Shown here in pieces: positions 35,759-45,884 of a stretch of DNA of 64,000 nt; positions within the stretch are counted from its first letter, which is position 1, and each line of letters begins with the position of its first letter. The translations under genes were made by a program, and so were the position numbers. Origin of the DNA: Spongiibacter sp. IMCC21906 (GTDB lineage: Bacteria; Pseudomonadota; Gammaproteobacteria; Pseudomonadales; Spongiibacteraceae); NCBI RefSeq assembly GCF_001010805.1, contig NZ_CP011477.1, positions 806,001-870,000 on the forward strand, given 5' to 3'. The notes under the pieces are model-generated. The model searched no databases and was not told where the DNA came from. It was given only the letters and a program-made list of their open reading frames with translations.

Positions 35759-38025
35759 TGTTGGAGGCACTTCGCAGCATCGTGCAGGCGGTTAATTCTG
35801 CCGGCGATTTGCAGACAGCGCTTGATATTATTGTCGGCCGTATTGCCGAGGTGATGAATACTGAGGTTTGTACCGTCTATCTGCGCGATCCTGAATCAGG
35901 CCGCCTTATCTTTATGGCTAACCAAGGTTTGAACCCCAAGTTAATTGGCAAAATCAGCTTGAGCCCGGACGAGGGCCTGGTTGGCCAGGTGGCGCGTCGA
36001 GAAGAGCCGTTAAATCTCGATCATGCCGAAAAGCACCCCAACTTCCTCTATTTGCCGGGTATTGGTGAAGAGCAGTATCACTCATTTTTGGGGGCGCCAA
36101 TTATTCACCAGCGTAAAGTGCTGGGTGTGTTGGTGGTGCAGCAAAAAGACAGCCGCCGTTTTGATGAAGATGAAGAGGCCTTTTTAGTAACCATGTCGGC
36201 CCAGTTGGCCGGGGTTATCGCCCATGCTCGCGCGACAGGTTCGATTGCGGCAGCAAAAAATGCGGTTAGTTCTTCGGCCAGTTTTAAGGGTATTGCTGGC
36301 GCCTCGGGTATTGGAATGGGGCGAGCGGTCGTGGTTGTGCCGCTGGCAGACCTGAACTCGGTGCCGCGTCGCGCCGCCGATGACGTAGAGTCTGAATTAG
36401 CCGCCTTTAGTAGTGCCCTGGAGACTGTGCGGGAAGATGTTCGTCTGTTAAGCGAGCGTTTGTTTAGTCAGCTTTCTCCAGAGGAGCATGCGCTGTTCGA
36501 CGTGTATCTTCGCTTGCTGGACGATAGCGCTTGGATTTCTGAAGTTAACAAGATTATTCGGGATGGCGAGTGGGCTCAGGGGGCGCTGAGCCAAGTCATG
36601 TCCAGCCATGTTCGTACCTTTGAGATGATGGATGACGCCTATTTCAAAGAACGGGCGACAGATATCAAAGACTTGGGTCGCAGGGTGCTGAGCTACCTGC
36701 AAACCTCCAGTGTCGAGCCTGTGGAATACCCAGATCACACCATTTTGGTCGGTGAAGAGCTCACTGCGTCGATGCTGGGTGAGGTGCCTAGAGAGAAATT
36801 GGTCGGCATGGTGTCGGTGAAAGGTTCGAGTAATTCCCATGTGGCGATACTCGCCAGAGCAATGGGAATCCCAACCGTTATGGGGGCCAGTGATCTTCCC
36901 TATACACAGATAGAGAATGCGACCTTGGTAGTGGACGGCTATAACGGCGCTGTTCATTACAACCCGTCCCAAGAGCTGTTTGATCATTTCAAGGCGGTGT
37001 CGGAAGAGGATCAGGCCCTGACTCAGGGCTTGGAAGCACTGCGAGACCTGCCCAGCGAAACCCTGGATGGTCATCGGGTGCCGCTGTGGGTGAACACCGG
37101 TTTGATCGCGGATGTTGCTCGCTCTCTTGACCGTGGTGCTGAAGGGGTTGGCCTGTACCGAACCGAAATTCCCTTTTTGCTGCGGGAGCGCTTTCCCAGT
37201 GAAGAGGAGCAGCGGGCCATTTATCGTGAGCAGCTGCTGGCTTTTGCACCGCTACCAGTCACTATGCGTACGCTGGATATCGGTGGCGATAAGTCTCTGC
37301 CCTATTTCCCTATTGAAGAAGAAAATCCGTTTTTAGGGTGGCGGGGTATTCGGGTTACCTTGGACCATCCAGAGATTTTCCTGGTGCAAGTTCGCGCCAT
37401 GCTAAAAGCCAGTGAGGGCTTGAACAATCTGCGTATTATGCTGCCAATGATCAGCAATGTGCAGGAAGTGGATGAGGCGCTAAAGCTGATAAATCGAGCC
37501 CATAACGAGCTGTTGGAAGAGGGGCTTAGTATCTCTTTGCCGCCAATTGGCGTAATGGTGGAAGTTCCCGCTGCTGTTCAGCAGTCCCGGCAGTTGGCTC
37601 GCCGAGTCGACTTTTTGTCGGTGGGCAGTAATGACTTGACCCAGTACCTGCTGGCGGTAGATCGAAACAATACTCGGGTGGCGGACTTGTACCATGCGTT
37701 TCATCCAGCGGTGTTGCACAGTTTGCAGTCCGTTGTGGAGTCTGCGCATCTGGAAGGCAAGCCTGTGGGCATTTGCGGCGAGCTGGCGGGGGATCCTGGC
37801 GCGGTGTTGCTGTTGATGGCGATGGGGTACGACATGCTATCAATGAATGATAGCAGCTTGCTCAAAGTGAAAGCCGTTATTCGCAGTGCCCGTTTTGCTG
37901 ATTTGCCGCCTTTGCTGGAGGCCGCTATGGCGGCTGAGTCTGCTGATGAAGTGAAATCTTTGTTGCGGGCGGCTATGTCGGAAGCGGGAATGGAGCGCTT
38001 GCTACAGCCCCTTGAGGGGAATTAA
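35755..38025 (+). CDS. ptsP: phosphoenolpyruvate-protein phosphotransferase PtsP (EI-Ntr)
   Basis: 756 residues: an N-terminal GAF domain (about 15-155), then a PTS enzyme I core with the phosphohistidine domain (His362 in [20 protein letters not shown]) and the C-terminal PEP-binding barrel ([53 protein letters not shown]). EI-Ntr phosphorylates NPr, which in turn acts on EIIA-Ntr, linking nitrogen and carbon status to potassium and cell-envelope regulation. The GAF domain senses glutamine in relatives. No npr or ptsN gene lies nearby. Its end overlaps the convergent NRDE gene by four bases. Confidence 0.95.
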   Translation: MMLEALRSIVQAVNSAGDLQTALDIIVGRIAEVMNTEVCTVYLRDPESGRLIFMANQGLNPKLIGKISLSPDEGLVGQVARREEPLNLDHAEKHPNFLYLPGIGEEQYHSFLGAPIIHQRKVLGVLVVQQKDSRRFDEDEEAFLVTMSAQLAGVIAHARATGSIAAAKNAVSSSASFKGIAGASGIGMGRAVVVVPLADLNSVPRRAADDVESELAAFSSALETVREDVRLLSERLFSQLSPEEHALFDVYLRLLDDSAWISEVNKIIRDGEWAQGALSQVMSSHVRTFEMMDDAYFKERATDIKDLGRRVLSYLQTSSVEPVEYPDHTILVGEELTASMLGEVPREKLVGMVSVKGSSNSHVAILARAMGIPTVMGASDLPYTQIENATLVVDGYNGAVHYNPSQELFDHFKAVSEEDQALTQGLEALRDLPSETLDGHRVPLWVNTGLIADVARSLDRGAEGVGLYRTEIPFLLRERFPSEEEQRAIYREQLLAFAPLPVTMRTLDIGGDKSLPYFPIEEENPFLGWRGIRVTLDHPEIFLVQVRAMLKASEGLNNLRIMLPMISNVQEVDEALKLINRAHNELLEEGLSISLPPIGVMVEVPAAVQQSRQLARRVDFLSVGSNDLTQYLLAVDRNNTRVADLYHAFHPAVLHSLQSVVESAHLEGKPVGICGELAGDPGAVLLLMAMGYDMLSMNDSSLLKVKAVIRSARFADLPPLLEAAMAAESADEVKSLLRAAMSEAGMERLLQPLEGN

Positions 38026-38759
38026 TTGTCGGCTGTAATATGGTGATGCCGCAGCGGCAATGCAGATTGCTGGGCGTCAAAGTTCTGCTCCCAAAAGTCA
38101 CTGTCGCCATTTTGCTGTTGAAAAACCACGCTGCACGATCGCGTACCGTATTCCTTCATCGACACAAAGCGCCGAGATAATTCCTGATAAAGCAGATTGT
38201 TGTCGGGCTCGCTAACCGCGCTGTCTGTTAGCATTGCCAGTAACGATGTTGCATCAAGTTGTTGCCCTAGGCATTGTTCAAAGTCTGTGAGTCCTTTTTC
38301 TCGTTTAATGCTGGGGGTGCTTATGGGCAGGTTGCCAATAGCGTGGGTGCCGGGGGCGAGGCTTACCCAGCCGGGGCTGACATTGTCGGTGAGAAACAGT
38401 TGCTTGCCGTCGCTGGCGACTAGATTAAAGGGGCGGTAATTGCGCTTTTGATTTTCAAGTTCATCAAAGAATACCGTCGCCGAGCGTGTATCTTGCAGAA
38501 AATCCCGAACTAAATTGCCGCGACTCATTTTGCCTAATTCGCTTTGCTGGCGCAAATTGGTGACGGCGGCAAAGCGACCATTGCGGCTTAACCCCATCCA
38601 CGTGCCACCAAATTCTTGGTCGCGGCCTGCAAAGATAGCGGGCGCATCCGGCCAGAAATGCGCTGTTTCGCTGGGGCGGGCGAAATGCTCGTCTCTATTG
38701 GCAGCAACCACGAGTTTATGATTTGCCTCGGGCTGCCATGACAAGAGTATTAAACACAT
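38022..38759 (-). CDS. NRDE/TANGO2 family protein
   Basis: 245 residues starting MCLILLSWQPEANHKLVVAANRDEHFARP, with the NRDE motif that names the family; GGTWMGLSRNGRFAAVTNLR and GNLVRDFL follow as expected. TANGO2-like proteins have been tied to haem or lipid handling in other organisms, but the molecular activity is not settled. It is transcribed toward ptsP and overlaps its last codon region. Confidence 0.9.
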   Translation of the reverse strand: MCLILLSWQPEANHKLVVAANRDEHFARPSETAHFWPDAPAIFAGRDQEFGGTWMGLSRNGRFAAVTNLRQQSELGKMSRGNLVRDFLQDTRSATVFFDELENQKRNYRPFNLVASDGKQLFLTDNVSPGWVSLAPGTHAIGNLPISTPSIKREKGLTDFEQCLGQQLDATSLLAMLTDSAVSEPDNNLLYQELSRRFVSMKEYGTRSCSVVFQQQNGDSDFWEQNFDAQQSALPLRHHHITADN

Positions 38760-38820
38760 AGGAAATGAGCTGTCGTTTCTAGCTTGGGCTGGTCATAATA
38801 GCAGCTTTGCGCGGTGTAAT

Positions 38821-39615
38821 TTGTTAGTAAGTTTGTGGCTTTATCCTCTGATTGGAATGGCAGCGGGTTTGTCGGCGGGTTTGTTTGGGGTCGGCGGCGG
38901 TTTGGTTATTGTTCCCGCGTTGGTGGTGTGTTTTTCAGCGCTTAGCGTGTCTGAGTCGGTGTTGATGCCCTTAGCCATTGGGACGTCCCTTGCCACGATT
39001 GTGGTGACATCAATGAGTTCGGTGCGGGCGCATCACAAACTCGGTAATGTTGACTGGCGGGTTTGGATGGCGTTGACGCCAGGCATTGTTCTTGGTGTGG
39101 TGTTTGGGGTAAATACCGTCGCCGCGTTGCCGGCGGCTACGCTTAAGCTGGCGTTTGGCATTTTTGCTGTTGCCGTGGCCATTCAAATGGCGGCGCAATT
39201 GTCGCCACCAGCGTCCAGGGTCTTGCCTGGGCGTACGGAGCTTTCAATGGCGGGACTGGTAATTGGTTATGTGTCGGCTTTGTTTGGCATTGGTGGCGGC
39301 TCGCTGACGGTGCCGTTTTTAAGCTTTTGCAATGTGCGCATGCAACGTGCTGTGGCAACTGCTGCGGCCTGCGGCTTGCCCATTGCGGTAGCGGGGATGG
39401 TAAGTAATATTTTGCTAGGCGTGGGCGATGCTCGGCTACCCGCGTATAGTACCGGCTTTGTATATTGGCCGGCTTTTATCGGGATTGTCGTTTTTAGTGT
39501 GCCCTTCGCTAAGCTTGGTGCGAGGCTTGCTCAGCGTTTGTCATCGCTGATGCTCAAGCGTATATTTTCCGGCTTCTTGTTTATCGTTGGTATTTTCTTT
39601 TTCTGGGGAGCGTAG
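38821..39615 (+). CDS. TauE/SafE-family sulfite or organosulfonate exporter
   Basis: 264-residue integral membrane protein with about eight helices arranged as two homologous halves: [21 protein letters not shown] near the N-terminus and [22 protein letters not shown] in the middle are the two TauE/SafE signature repeats. The substrate may be sulfite, taurine-derived sulfonates or another small anion; context gives no hint. The start is most likely TTG at 38821 or 38833, since no ATG precedes the first helix. It ends 5 bases before lgt and is probably cotranscribed with lgt-thyA-folA. Confidence 0.87.
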   Translation: MLVSLWLYPLIGMAAGLSAGLFGVGGGLVIVPALVVCFSALSVSESVLMPLAIGTSLATIVVTSMSSVRAHHKLGNVDWRVWMALTPGIVLGVVFGVNTVAALPAATLKLAFGIFAVAVAIQMAAQLSPPASRVLPGRTELSMAGLVIGYVSALFGIGGGSLTVPFLSFCNVRMQRAVATAAACGLPIAVAGMVSNILLGVGDARLPAYSTGFVYWPAFIGIVVFSVPFAKLGARLAQRLSSLMLKRIFSGFLFIVGIFFFWGA

Positions 39616-39620
39616 GTGGC

Positions 39621-40421
39621 ATGTTGGTGCACCCAAATATAGATCCGGTGGCATTTTCTTTGGGGCCATTGTCGGTGCACTGGTATGGGCTAATGTATCT
39701 GGCTGGCTTTGCCGCGGCTTGGTATGTTGCGAAGCTCAGGACTCGCCAGCCTTGGAGCCCCATTCGTGCAGATCAGATTGAAGATCTGGTTTTTTACGGC
39801 GCGGTGGGGGTGGTGCTGGGCGGTCGCTTTGGTTATGTACTGTTTTACAATTTCCCGCAGTTTCTGGACGATCCCCTGTGGTTGTTTCGCGTATGGGAAG
39901 GCGGCATGGCCTTTCATGGTGGCCTGCTTGGGGTAATTGTGGCGGTCGCTCTCTACGCTCGGCGGATTAACGCGCCTATCGCGTCAGTGTGGGATTTTAT
40001 TGTGCCCCTCGCACCTATTGGGCTTGGTTTGGGTCGCGTAGGGAATTTTATTGGCCAGGAATTATGGGGTCGCCCCAGCGATGTGCCTTGGGCGATGGTG
40101 TTTCCCCGCGATCCCTTGGGCCTGGCTCGGCACCCGTCGCAGCTCTATCAGTTTGCCCTTGAGGGAGTGCTGCTGTTTGTGATCGTGTTTTTATATACCC
40201 GCAAGCAGCGGCCACGGTTAGCGCCGGGTGGTTTGTTTCTTCTGTGCTACGGTAGCTTCCGCTTTTTTGTGGAGTTTTTTCGGGAGCCGGATCGGCATAT
40301 TGGTTTTGATGCGATGGGATGGCTTACCCGCGGGCAAATCCTCAGTTTGCCGATGATTATTGGTGGTGGCCTTCTTATGATTTACGCATATCGGCGCGCA
40401 AGAACAAGGGGTGAGGGCTAG
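39621..40421 (+). CDS. lgt: prolipoprotein diacylglyceryl transferase
   Basis: Inner-membrane enzyme adding diacylglycerol to the lipobox cysteine. The 266 residues have seven or so membrane helices and the Lgt landmarks [21 protein letters not shown] (catalytic-region histidine) and the signature [35 protein letters not shown] ribosome site precedes the ATG. Its stop region overlaps the beginning of the thyA reading frame but thyA's likely ATG follows four bases later. lgt-thyA-folA is the usual gammaproteobacterial order. Confidence 0.96.
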   Translation: MLVHPNIDPVAFSLGPLSVHWYGLMYLAGFAAAWYVAKLRTRQPWSPIRADQIEDLVFYGAVGVVLGGRFGYVLFYNFPQFLDDPLWLFRVWEGGMAFHGGLLGVIVAVALYARRINAPIASVWDFIVPLAPIGLGLGRVGNFIGQELWGRPSDVPWAMVFPRDPLGLARHPSQLYQFALEGVLLFVIVFLYTRKQRPRLAPGGLFLLCYGSFRFFVEFFREPDRHIGFDAMGWLTRGQILSLPMIIGGGLLMIYAYRRARTRGEG

Positions 40422-40425
40422 CAGT

Positions 40426-41265
40426 ATGCAGCAGTATTTAGACTTGATTCGGGATGTCCGGGATAACGGTGTTGAAAAGGGCGACCGTACCGGGGTGGGT
40501 ACGCGGTCTGTTTTTGGGCGTCAGCTTCGCTTTGACTTAAGCAAAGGGTTTCCGTTGTTGACGACCAAAAAGGTCCACTTGCGCAGCATTATTTATGAGT
40601 TGCTGTGGTTTCTTCAGGGCAGTTGCGATAACGATTGGCTGCGGGAAAAAGGCGTGAGTATTTGGGATGAATGGGCGCTGGAGAGTGGCGACCTTGGGCC
40701 AATTTACGGCAAGCAGTGGCGTAGCTGGGCTTGTCCGGATGGGTCAACGATTGATCAAATCGCCGAACTCATTGACATGATTAGGCGTAAGCCTAACTCT
40801 CGGCGCTTGCTGGTTAATGCCTGGAACCCGGCCGATTTACCTGACGAGACAGTGTCGCCTCAGGATAATGTGCGTAATGGCAAGGCGGCGTTACCGCCTT
40901 GCCACACCTTGTTTCAGTTTTATGTGGCGAATGGTCGCCTGTCTTGCCAGCTGTACCAACGTAGCGCTGACTTGTTTCTAGGGGTGCCTTTTAATATTGC
41001 TAGTTACGCGCTGTTGACCCATATGGTAGCCCAGCAGTGTGACCTGGATGTGGGCGACTTTGTTCACACCTTTGGTGACTGCCATCTTTATTTAAATCAT
41101 CTGACGGATGATATTGTCGAAGAGCAGCTGCGGCGCTCGCCTAAAGCGCTGCCACGTTTAAGTATTAAACGCCGCCCGGAATCGATATTTGATTACGATT
41201 TTGATGATTTTGATGTGCTTGGTTATGAGCCGCATCCAGGAATAAAAGCACCGATAGCGATATGA
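40426..41265 (+). CDS. thyA: thymidylate synthase
   Basis: Makes dTMP from dUMP with 5,10-methylene-THF. The 279-residue protein begins [26 protein letters not shown], contains the catalytic cysteine in [12 protein letters not shown], the dUMP-binding [19 protein letters not shown] and the ending [14 protein letters not shown] 40426 is chosen over an upstream start at 40411 on family grounds. It overlaps folA by four bases (ATGA), which couples dTMP synthesis with the recycling of dihydrofolate that the reaction produces. Confidence 0.96.
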   Translation: MQQYLDLIRDVRDNGVEKGDRTGVGTRSVFGRQLRFDLSKGFPLLTTKKVHLRSIIYELLWFLQGSCDNDWLREKGVSIWDEWALESGDLGPIYGKQWRSWACPDGSTIDQIAELIDMIRRKPNSRRLLVNAWNPADLPDETVSPQDNVRNGKAALPPCHTLFQFYVANGRLSCQLYQRSADLFLGVPFNIASYALLTHMVAQQCDLDVGDFVHTFGDCHLYLNHLTDDIVEEQLRRSPKALPRLSIKRRPESIFDYDFDDFDVLGYEPHPGIKAPIAI

Positions 41266-41798
41266 GCGTAGTAGTAGAAACTCAGCCTCGTGTGTCCATG
41301 ATTGTCGCAATGAGCAATCAGCGTGTTATTGGTGTGAATAACACCTTGCCTTGGCACCTCTCTGATGATTTGAAGCGCTTTAAGGCGTTGACTATGGGCA
41401 AGCCTATCATTATGGGGCGAAAAACATGGGACTCCATTGGCCGACCGCTACCGGGTCGGGTCAATATTGTTATCAGTCGGCAAGTGGGGTTTGCATTGGC
41501 GGGTGCGCAAGTGTGTTCTGGGCCAGAGGTCGCTTTGGAACGAGCTCTGCAAGAGGCTAAAGCGGCGGGGCTGGATGAAGTATTTATCATTGGTGGTGAC
41601 GCTGTTTATAAGAAGATGCTCCGTTTTACGGATCGAATTTATCTGACTGAGGTCGATATATCCGTTGATGGTGATGCCTGGTTTCCTGAGTTGGAGTCAA
41701 AAACTTGGCTAGAGCAAGACCGGCAGTGTTACCCAATGAAACCTGAAGGGCAGCCGGGTTTTTGCTTTGTCACTTATCAGCGAAAACATAGCGACTGA
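41262..41798 (+). CDS. folA: dihydrofolate reductase
   Basis: Reduces dihydrofolate to tetrahydrofolate with NADPH. The 178-residue protein shows [50 protein letters not shown], and the nucleotide-binding [14 protein letters not shown]. About a dozen residues precede the first strand. The aspartate of the LSDDL segment is the catalytic acid. It is the last gene of the lgt-thyA-folA run. The 306 bases after it (41799-42104) hold no gene, only a candidate promoter for the TonB2 operon. Confidence 0.96.
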   Translation: MSVVVETQPRVSMIVAMSNQRVIGVNNTLPWHLSDDLKRFKALTMGKPIIMGRKTWDSIGRPLPGRVNIVISRQVGFALAGAQVCSGPEVALERALQEAKAAGLDEVFIIGGDAVYKKMLRFTDRIYLTEVDISVDGDAWFPELESKTWLEQDRQCYPMKPEGQPGFCFVTYQRKHSD

Positions 41799-41969
41799 CC
41801 TTTCTTTGTAACATATAAAAATTATTCTGCGAATGTGTAGTTTGCGCTGTGGAAGAAAACATTTGTTACTGAATGAGACCTGTTTGTTACCGGTTTTCTC
41901 GTTGAGCGTAACTCAATTACACGCGAAATATTCGCTAACGTACAGATTACGAAACATTTAGTTTTGTCG

Positions 41970-41999
41970 TTGATTCTTTGAAGAGCACGTGATTAAAAT
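41970..41999 (+). promoter_or_regulatory. candidate sigma-70 promoter of the TonB2 operon
   Basis: TTGATT (41970-41975), an 18-base spacer, then TAAAAT (41994-41999), about 105 bases upstream of the first gene of the operon. A long leader would follow. No Fur box was found in this gap. Consensus-based guess only. Confidence 0.35.
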
Positions 42000-42104
42000 A
42001 AGGCCCGCTGTAATAAACCCGAGGTCTGCGGACTGGTGTTACGGCTCGAAGAAGATAATAAGCTCTGCTTTCACTAAACGTCCCAAATAGGAAAAGCAAT
42101 TCCC

Positions 42105-42938
42105 ATGAAAACGCATCGATTGAAGACAATCGCGCTGACGGCCGCTGCTACTTTTGCACTGCTGGCCGGATCGCCGGTTTATTCAGCTGAAAAAGCTGAT
42201 TCTGAAGCTGCTGCGGCTCCAAAACCGAAACCCAAAGTTCCGGTAGGTGCCGTAATAAATGTTGGCGAAAGACGTGTTGCTGACGCCAAAAAATCCCAAG
42301 CGACAATTGATCGCTTGGCAGCAGAGACAGGAGATCTGCTGCAAGACTATAAAACCATCATGAAGCAAGTTGATGGCCTGCGAGTTTATAACGCACGTCT
42401 GGAAAAGCAGATTGCGGGCCAGTTGCGCCGTATATCCAGCTTGGACAAGTCCATCTCTGAAGCCACTATTATCCAGCGCCAAATTACACCACTGTTGATT
42501 CGTATGATCGATGGCTTGGAGCAGTTTGTTGAGTTGGATGTACCTTTCCACAAAGAAGAGCGTGAAAAGCGCGTTGAATTCCTGCGCAAAAACATGGATC
42601 GCTCTGATATCACCATCGCGGAGAAATTCCGTCAGGTGCTGGAAGCGTACAAAATTGAAAACGAATATGGCCGCAAAATCGACAGCTACAAAGGTGTTGC
42701 CGAAGTTGAAGGTTCTGAGCGTGATGTAAACTTCCTGCGTATCGGTCGTATCGGTTTGCTTTATCAAACTACCGATGGCAAGCAGTCTGGTGCCTGGGAC
42801 AAAAATAAAGGCTCTTGGGTTGAACTGGACGAAGGCGATTATCGCGGTGCGATTCAAAAAGGTCTGCGTATTGCACGCAAACAGGCCTCAATTGACATCA
42901 TGAAACTCCCGATTCCGGCTCCGGAGGCAGCAGAATAA
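42105..42938 (+). CDS. DUF3450 periplasmic protein of the TonB2 cluster
   Basis: 277 residues with a signal peptide ending near residue 28 (LLAGSPVYSA), a short proline/lysine linker (PKPKPKVPV), then a long helical, coiled-coil-prone body (about 55-150) and a C-terminal segment containing VNFLRIGRIGLLYQTTDGKQSGAWDKN. This matches the DUF3450 proteins that open Vibrio- and Shewanella-type TonB2 operons. Its precise role is unknown; a periplasmic accessory to the TtpC-ExbB-ExbD-TonB complex is inferred. Its stop codon overlaps the next ATG by one base. Confidence 0.87.
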   Translation: MKTHRLKTIALTAAATFALLAGSPVYSAEKADSEAAAAPKPKPKVPVGAVINVGERRVADAKKSQATIDRLAAETGDLLQDYKTIMKQVDGLRVYNARLEKQIAGQLRRISSLDKSISEATIIQRQITPLLIRMIDGLEQFVELDVPFHKEEREKRVEFLRKNMDRSDITIAEKFRQVLEAYKIENEYGRKIDSYKGVAEVEGSERDVNFLRIGRIGLLYQTTDGKQSGAWDKNKGSWVELDEGDYRGAIQKGLRIARKQASIDIMKLPIPAPEAAE

Positions 42939-44326
42939 TGAAACACAAATTTCTCAAGGCCGCAGTCATTGCGGCGAGCGGAACTCTAGCGATGATTGCC
43001 GGGCCGGCGATGGCTGCCGATGAGGCGTCGTCTCTAGATGATTTGTTGAAAATGGTCAAACAAGGCCATGCAACTGACATGAAAGAAGCGCGTGCTCGTG
43101 AGCAGCGTTTTGTCGCGGCTCGTTCTGAGCAGAAAGCGATGCTGGAAAAAGGCAAGCAAACTCTGAAAGACGAAGAGAAGCGCTCTGCTGATCTGGAAGC
43201 TACTTTCGAAGAAAATGAGACGATTCTTACTGAGAAACAACGTCAGTTAAAAGAGCGTCTGGGTACCTTGACTGAGCTGTTTGGTCACTTGACCTCTACC
43301 GCCGGTGATATGCGTACTAACTTCCAAAACTCGTTGATCAGCGTTCAATACCCTGGTCGTGATGAGTTCGTAACAACGTTGATCGATAAAATGTCTGGCG
43401 CTGAAGAGCTGCCAAGCATAGAAGAGATCGAGCGTATGTGGTTTGAGATTCAGCGCGAAATGACTGAATCTGGCAAGGTGGTTAAATTTGACACCACTGT
43501 AACGACTGCAGACGGTAAGAAAGAAGAGCAAACAGTTGTTCGTATAGGTACCTTCAACTTGGTTAACACCAATGGTGAATACCTGCAGTACGTGCCTGAA
43601 ACAGGTGCATTGCAAGTTCTGGCTCGTCAGCCTTCTGGTTCATACATGGACTGGGCTGAAGAACTGGCCAGCGCAAGCTCTGGTATGTCAGCTTTCGGTG
43701 TTGACCCCACAGGTCCTACCGGTGGTTCTTACTTGGCAGCGTTAATTGATAGCCCGACTATCAAAGAGCGTTGGCACCAAGGTGGCGTGGTTGGTTACGT
43801 CATTACTGCAGTAGGTTGCTTGGCATTGCTGATTGCGATTTGGCGTCTGGTGGTTCTGACTATCGAAGACATGAAAGTGGGTGCTCAGCTGAAGAGCAGC
43901 CAAGCCATGACTAATAACAGTCTGGGTCGTGTTATCAAGGTTCATGAAGATAACCCGAGCATGGATTCTGAAACCCTTGAGCTGAAGCTGTCAGAAGCCA
44001 TATTGAAAGAGACTCCACGTCTGGAGCGCTCTCTCAACTTGCTTAAGATCATTGCTGCGGTTGCGCCGTTGCTGGGTCTGCTTGGTACGGTTACCGGTAT
44101 GATCATCACCTTCCAGGCAATCACGATCTTCGGTGCTGGTGATCCTAAAGCAATGGCTGGCGGTATCTCTGGTGCATTGGTAACTACCGTACTGGGTCTG
44201 ATTGTAGCGATTCCAACTGTATTGCTGCATACCTTTGTTAGTGGTCGTGCTAAGAAAATCATGCACATCCTTGATGAGCAGAGCACTGGCATTATCGCTG
44301 AGCACACAGAAGGACGGGCGGGGTAA
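42938..44326 (+). CDS. TtpC-like MotA/TolQ/ExbB protein
   Basis: 462 residues: signal peptide to about residue 26 (IAGPAMAADEA), an extended periplasmic coiled coil (about 35-110, rich in E, K and Q), a periplasmic globular part, a membrane helix around GYVITAVGCLALLIAIWRLVVL (about 285-305) and a C-terminal MotA/TolQ/ExbB channel domain (LNLLKIIAAVAPLLGLLGTVTGMI, GALVTTVLGLIVAIPTVLLHTFV). This is the TtpC architecture, the extra ExbB-like subunit required for TonB2 function in Vibrio. Cotranscribed with its neighbours; seven bases precede exbB2. Confidence 0.88.
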   Translation: MKHKFLKAAVIAASGTLAMIAGPAMAADEASSLDDLLKMVKQGHATDMKEARAREQRFVAARSEQKAMLEKGKQTLKDEEKRSADLEATFEENETILTEKQRQLKERLGTLTELFGHLTSTAGDMRTNFQNSLISVQYPGRDEFVTTLIDKMSGAEELPSIEEIERMWFEIQREMTESGKVVKFDTTVTTADGKKEEQTVVRIGTFNLVNTNGEYLQYVPETGALQVLARQPSGSYMDWAEELASASSGMSAFGVDPTGPTGGSYLAALIDSPTIKERWHQGGVVGYVITAVGCLALLIAIWRLVVLTIEDMKVGAQLKSSQAMTNNSLGRVIKVHEDNPSMDSETLELKLSEAILKETPRLERSLNLLKIIAAVAPLLGLLGTVTGMIITFQAITIFGAGDPKAMAGGISGALVTTVLGLIVAIPTVLLHTFVSGRAKKIMHILDEQSTGIIAEHTEGRAG

Positions 44327-44332
44327 TAAACC

Positions 44333-44860
44333 ATGTACCAACTGAATGAATGGATAGACATCATTCGTCGGTTCATGGAGGCAGGCGGCGATGTTCTTTG
44401 GGCCATCGCCGGCCTAACCTTCCTGATGTGGACGTTGTCTATCGAGCGAGTTTGGTATTACAAGTTTGGGCTGTCGAAAGATGTAAATGCCGCAATCAAC
44501 ACCTGGGAAGGTCGTTCTGAACGTAAAAGTTGGAATGCCCACCAAATCCGCGAAAAGCTGATTTCCGAGGTGGCTATTAAGATTGAGGCAAGCTTGCCAA
44601 TGATTCAGACCATGGTGGCACTATGTCCGCTGCTGGGTTTGTTGGGAACTGTAACCGGGATGATTGAAGTATTTAACATCATGGCGGTAACAGGTGGCGG
44701 CGATGCTAAGTCGATGGCTGGCGGTGTTTCAAAAGCAACAATTCCCACTATGGCGGGTATGGTTGCCGCGTTGTCTGGGGTGTTTATCAGCACCTATATC
44801 AAAGGCATTGCGAATCGCGAAAGCGAACTTTTGGAAGACCATCTGACAACCGATCACTAA
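44333..44860 (+). CDS. exbB2: ExbB2 biopolymer transport protein
   Basis: 175-residue inner-membrane MotA/TolQ/ExbB-family channel subunit. Three membrane helices are visible: VLWAIAGLTFLMWTLSIERVWYY, MVALCPLLGLLGTVTGMIEVFNIM and ATIPTMAGMVAALSGVFISTYI. With ExbD it harvests the proton gradient to energise TonB. It is shorter than classical ExbB, as is usual for ExbB2 of TonB2 clusters, and pairs with the TtpC-like protein upstream, to whose channel domain it is clearly homologous. Confidence 0.9.
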   Translation: MYQLNEWIDIIRRFMEAGGDVLWAIAGLTFLMWTLSIERVWYYKFGLSKDVNAAINTWEGRSERKSWNAHQIREKLISEVAIKIEASLPMIQTMVALCPLLGLLGTVTGMIEVFNIMAVTGGGDAKSMAGGVSKATIPTMAGMVAALSGVFISTYIKGIANRESELLEDHLTTDH

Positions 44861-44870
44861 GAGAAATAAC

Positions 44871-45278
44871 ATGAGCAGAAAAAAGAGAGGCGGAGCCGAG
44901 GAGTCCTCGGGAGAGATAGATTTGACGCCAATGTTGGACGTCGTATTTATCATGCTGATTTTCTTCATTGTTACTGCATCTTTCATTAAAGAAGCGGGTG
45001 TGGAGGTCAACAGGCCAGAAGCGTCAACGTCGAATAAGAAAGACAATGCAAATATTCTTATTGCTGTTACCGCGACAAACGAAATATGGATCGATAAACG
45101 TCGGGTAGATAAGCGCGCAGTACGTTCCGTTGTTGAGCGTATGCATGCTGAAAACCCCAAAGGTGCTGTTGTTGTTCAGGCTGATATAGCTTCGAACACA
45201 GAAACAGTAGTTTCGGTTATCGACGCTAGCCGTGCGGCTGGTGTATACGATGTTTCTTTGTCCACGGAAGATAGCTGA
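44871..45278 (+). CDS. exbD2: ExbD2 biopolymer transport protein
   Basis: 135 residues: a short cytosolic start, one membrane helix IDLTPMLDVVFIMLIFFIVTASFI that carries the essential aspartate (LDVVFIML), and a periplasmic domain ending VSVIDASRAAGVYDVSLST. The conserved aspartate is the proton-path residue of the ExbB-ExbD motor. Ten bases separate it from exbB2 and six from tonB2. Confidence 0.93.
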   Translation: MSRKKRGGAEESSGEIDLTPMLDVVFIMLIFFIVTASFIKEAGVEVNRPEASTSNKKDNANILIAVTATNEIWIDKRRVDKRAVRSVVERMHAENPKGAVVVQADIASNTETVVSVIDASRAAGVYDVSLSTEDS

Positions 45279-45284
45279 TCGATT

Positions 45285-45884
45285 ATGAGCATTCGAATCC
45301 TGATCGGTGCCGCACTGGCGTTTTTGGTAACAGCTGCGCTGTTTATCATCATGCCATATCTGATCGAGTCAGCCGATAAAACGCTGGACGAAAAGCCAGC
45401 GACTAAGCTGGCCGATATTCAGATGCCGGATACCGATATCGACGTAAGAAAAGAGAGTAAACCAGATAAACCCAAGGTGCCTGATGAGCCACCACCCGAT
45501 ATGGCCCAGCCCGATATGGATGATGCAAATCCAGATCTGGAAGCCGTCAACATGACTCCTTCACAGGATTTTCAGTTGACCAATGATACGGGTGGTTTAT
45601 CAGCTTCCGATGGTGAGTACCTGCCGATTGTTAAGGTGGCACCAATTTACCCACGTCGTGCACAATCACGTGGTGTAACGGGTTACTGCACAGTGGAATA
45701 CACTGTGACTAAATCAGGCACAACGCGGGACATCGTTCCTGTTGATTGTGACCCCTCTGGTTACTTTGAGCGTGCTTCTGTAAAGGCCGCAGAGAAATTT
45801 AAATACAAGCCGCGGGTTGTAGACGGGGAGCCAATAGAGGTTCCTGGTATTCAAAACCGCTTTACCTATGAGTTGGAAAAATGA
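45285..45884 (+). CDS. tonB2: TonB2-type energy transducer
   Basis: 199 residues: N-terminal signal anchor ILIGAALAFLVTAALFIIMPYLI, a proline/aspartate-rich periplasmic stretch (about 45-95, KPKVPDEPPPDMAQPDMDD), and a C-terminal TonB domain (about 110-199) with APIYPRRAQSRGVTGYCTVEYTV and YFERASVKAAEKFKYKPRV. It contacts TonB-dependent outer-membrane receptors to drive uptake of iron chelates or other large solutes. The short linker is typical of TonB2. Two cysteines (CTVEY and VDCDP) in the domain may form a disulfide. It overlaps the following gene by four bases. Confidence 0.93.
   Translation: MSIRILIGAALAFLVTAALFIIMPYLIESADKTLDEKPATKLADIQMPDTDIDVRKESKPDKPKVPDEPPPDMAQPDMDDANPDLEAVNMTPSQDFQLTNDTGGLSASDGEYLPIVKVAPIYPRRAQSRGVTGYCTVEYTVTKSGTTRDIVPVDCDPSGYFERASVKAAEKFKYKPRVVDGEPIEVPGIQNRFTYELEK

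Noticed and set aside
41947-42129. 60-residue minus-strand frame before the TonB2 operon
   Set aside because: It overlaps the promoter and the start of the DUF3450 gene and has no recognisable features.
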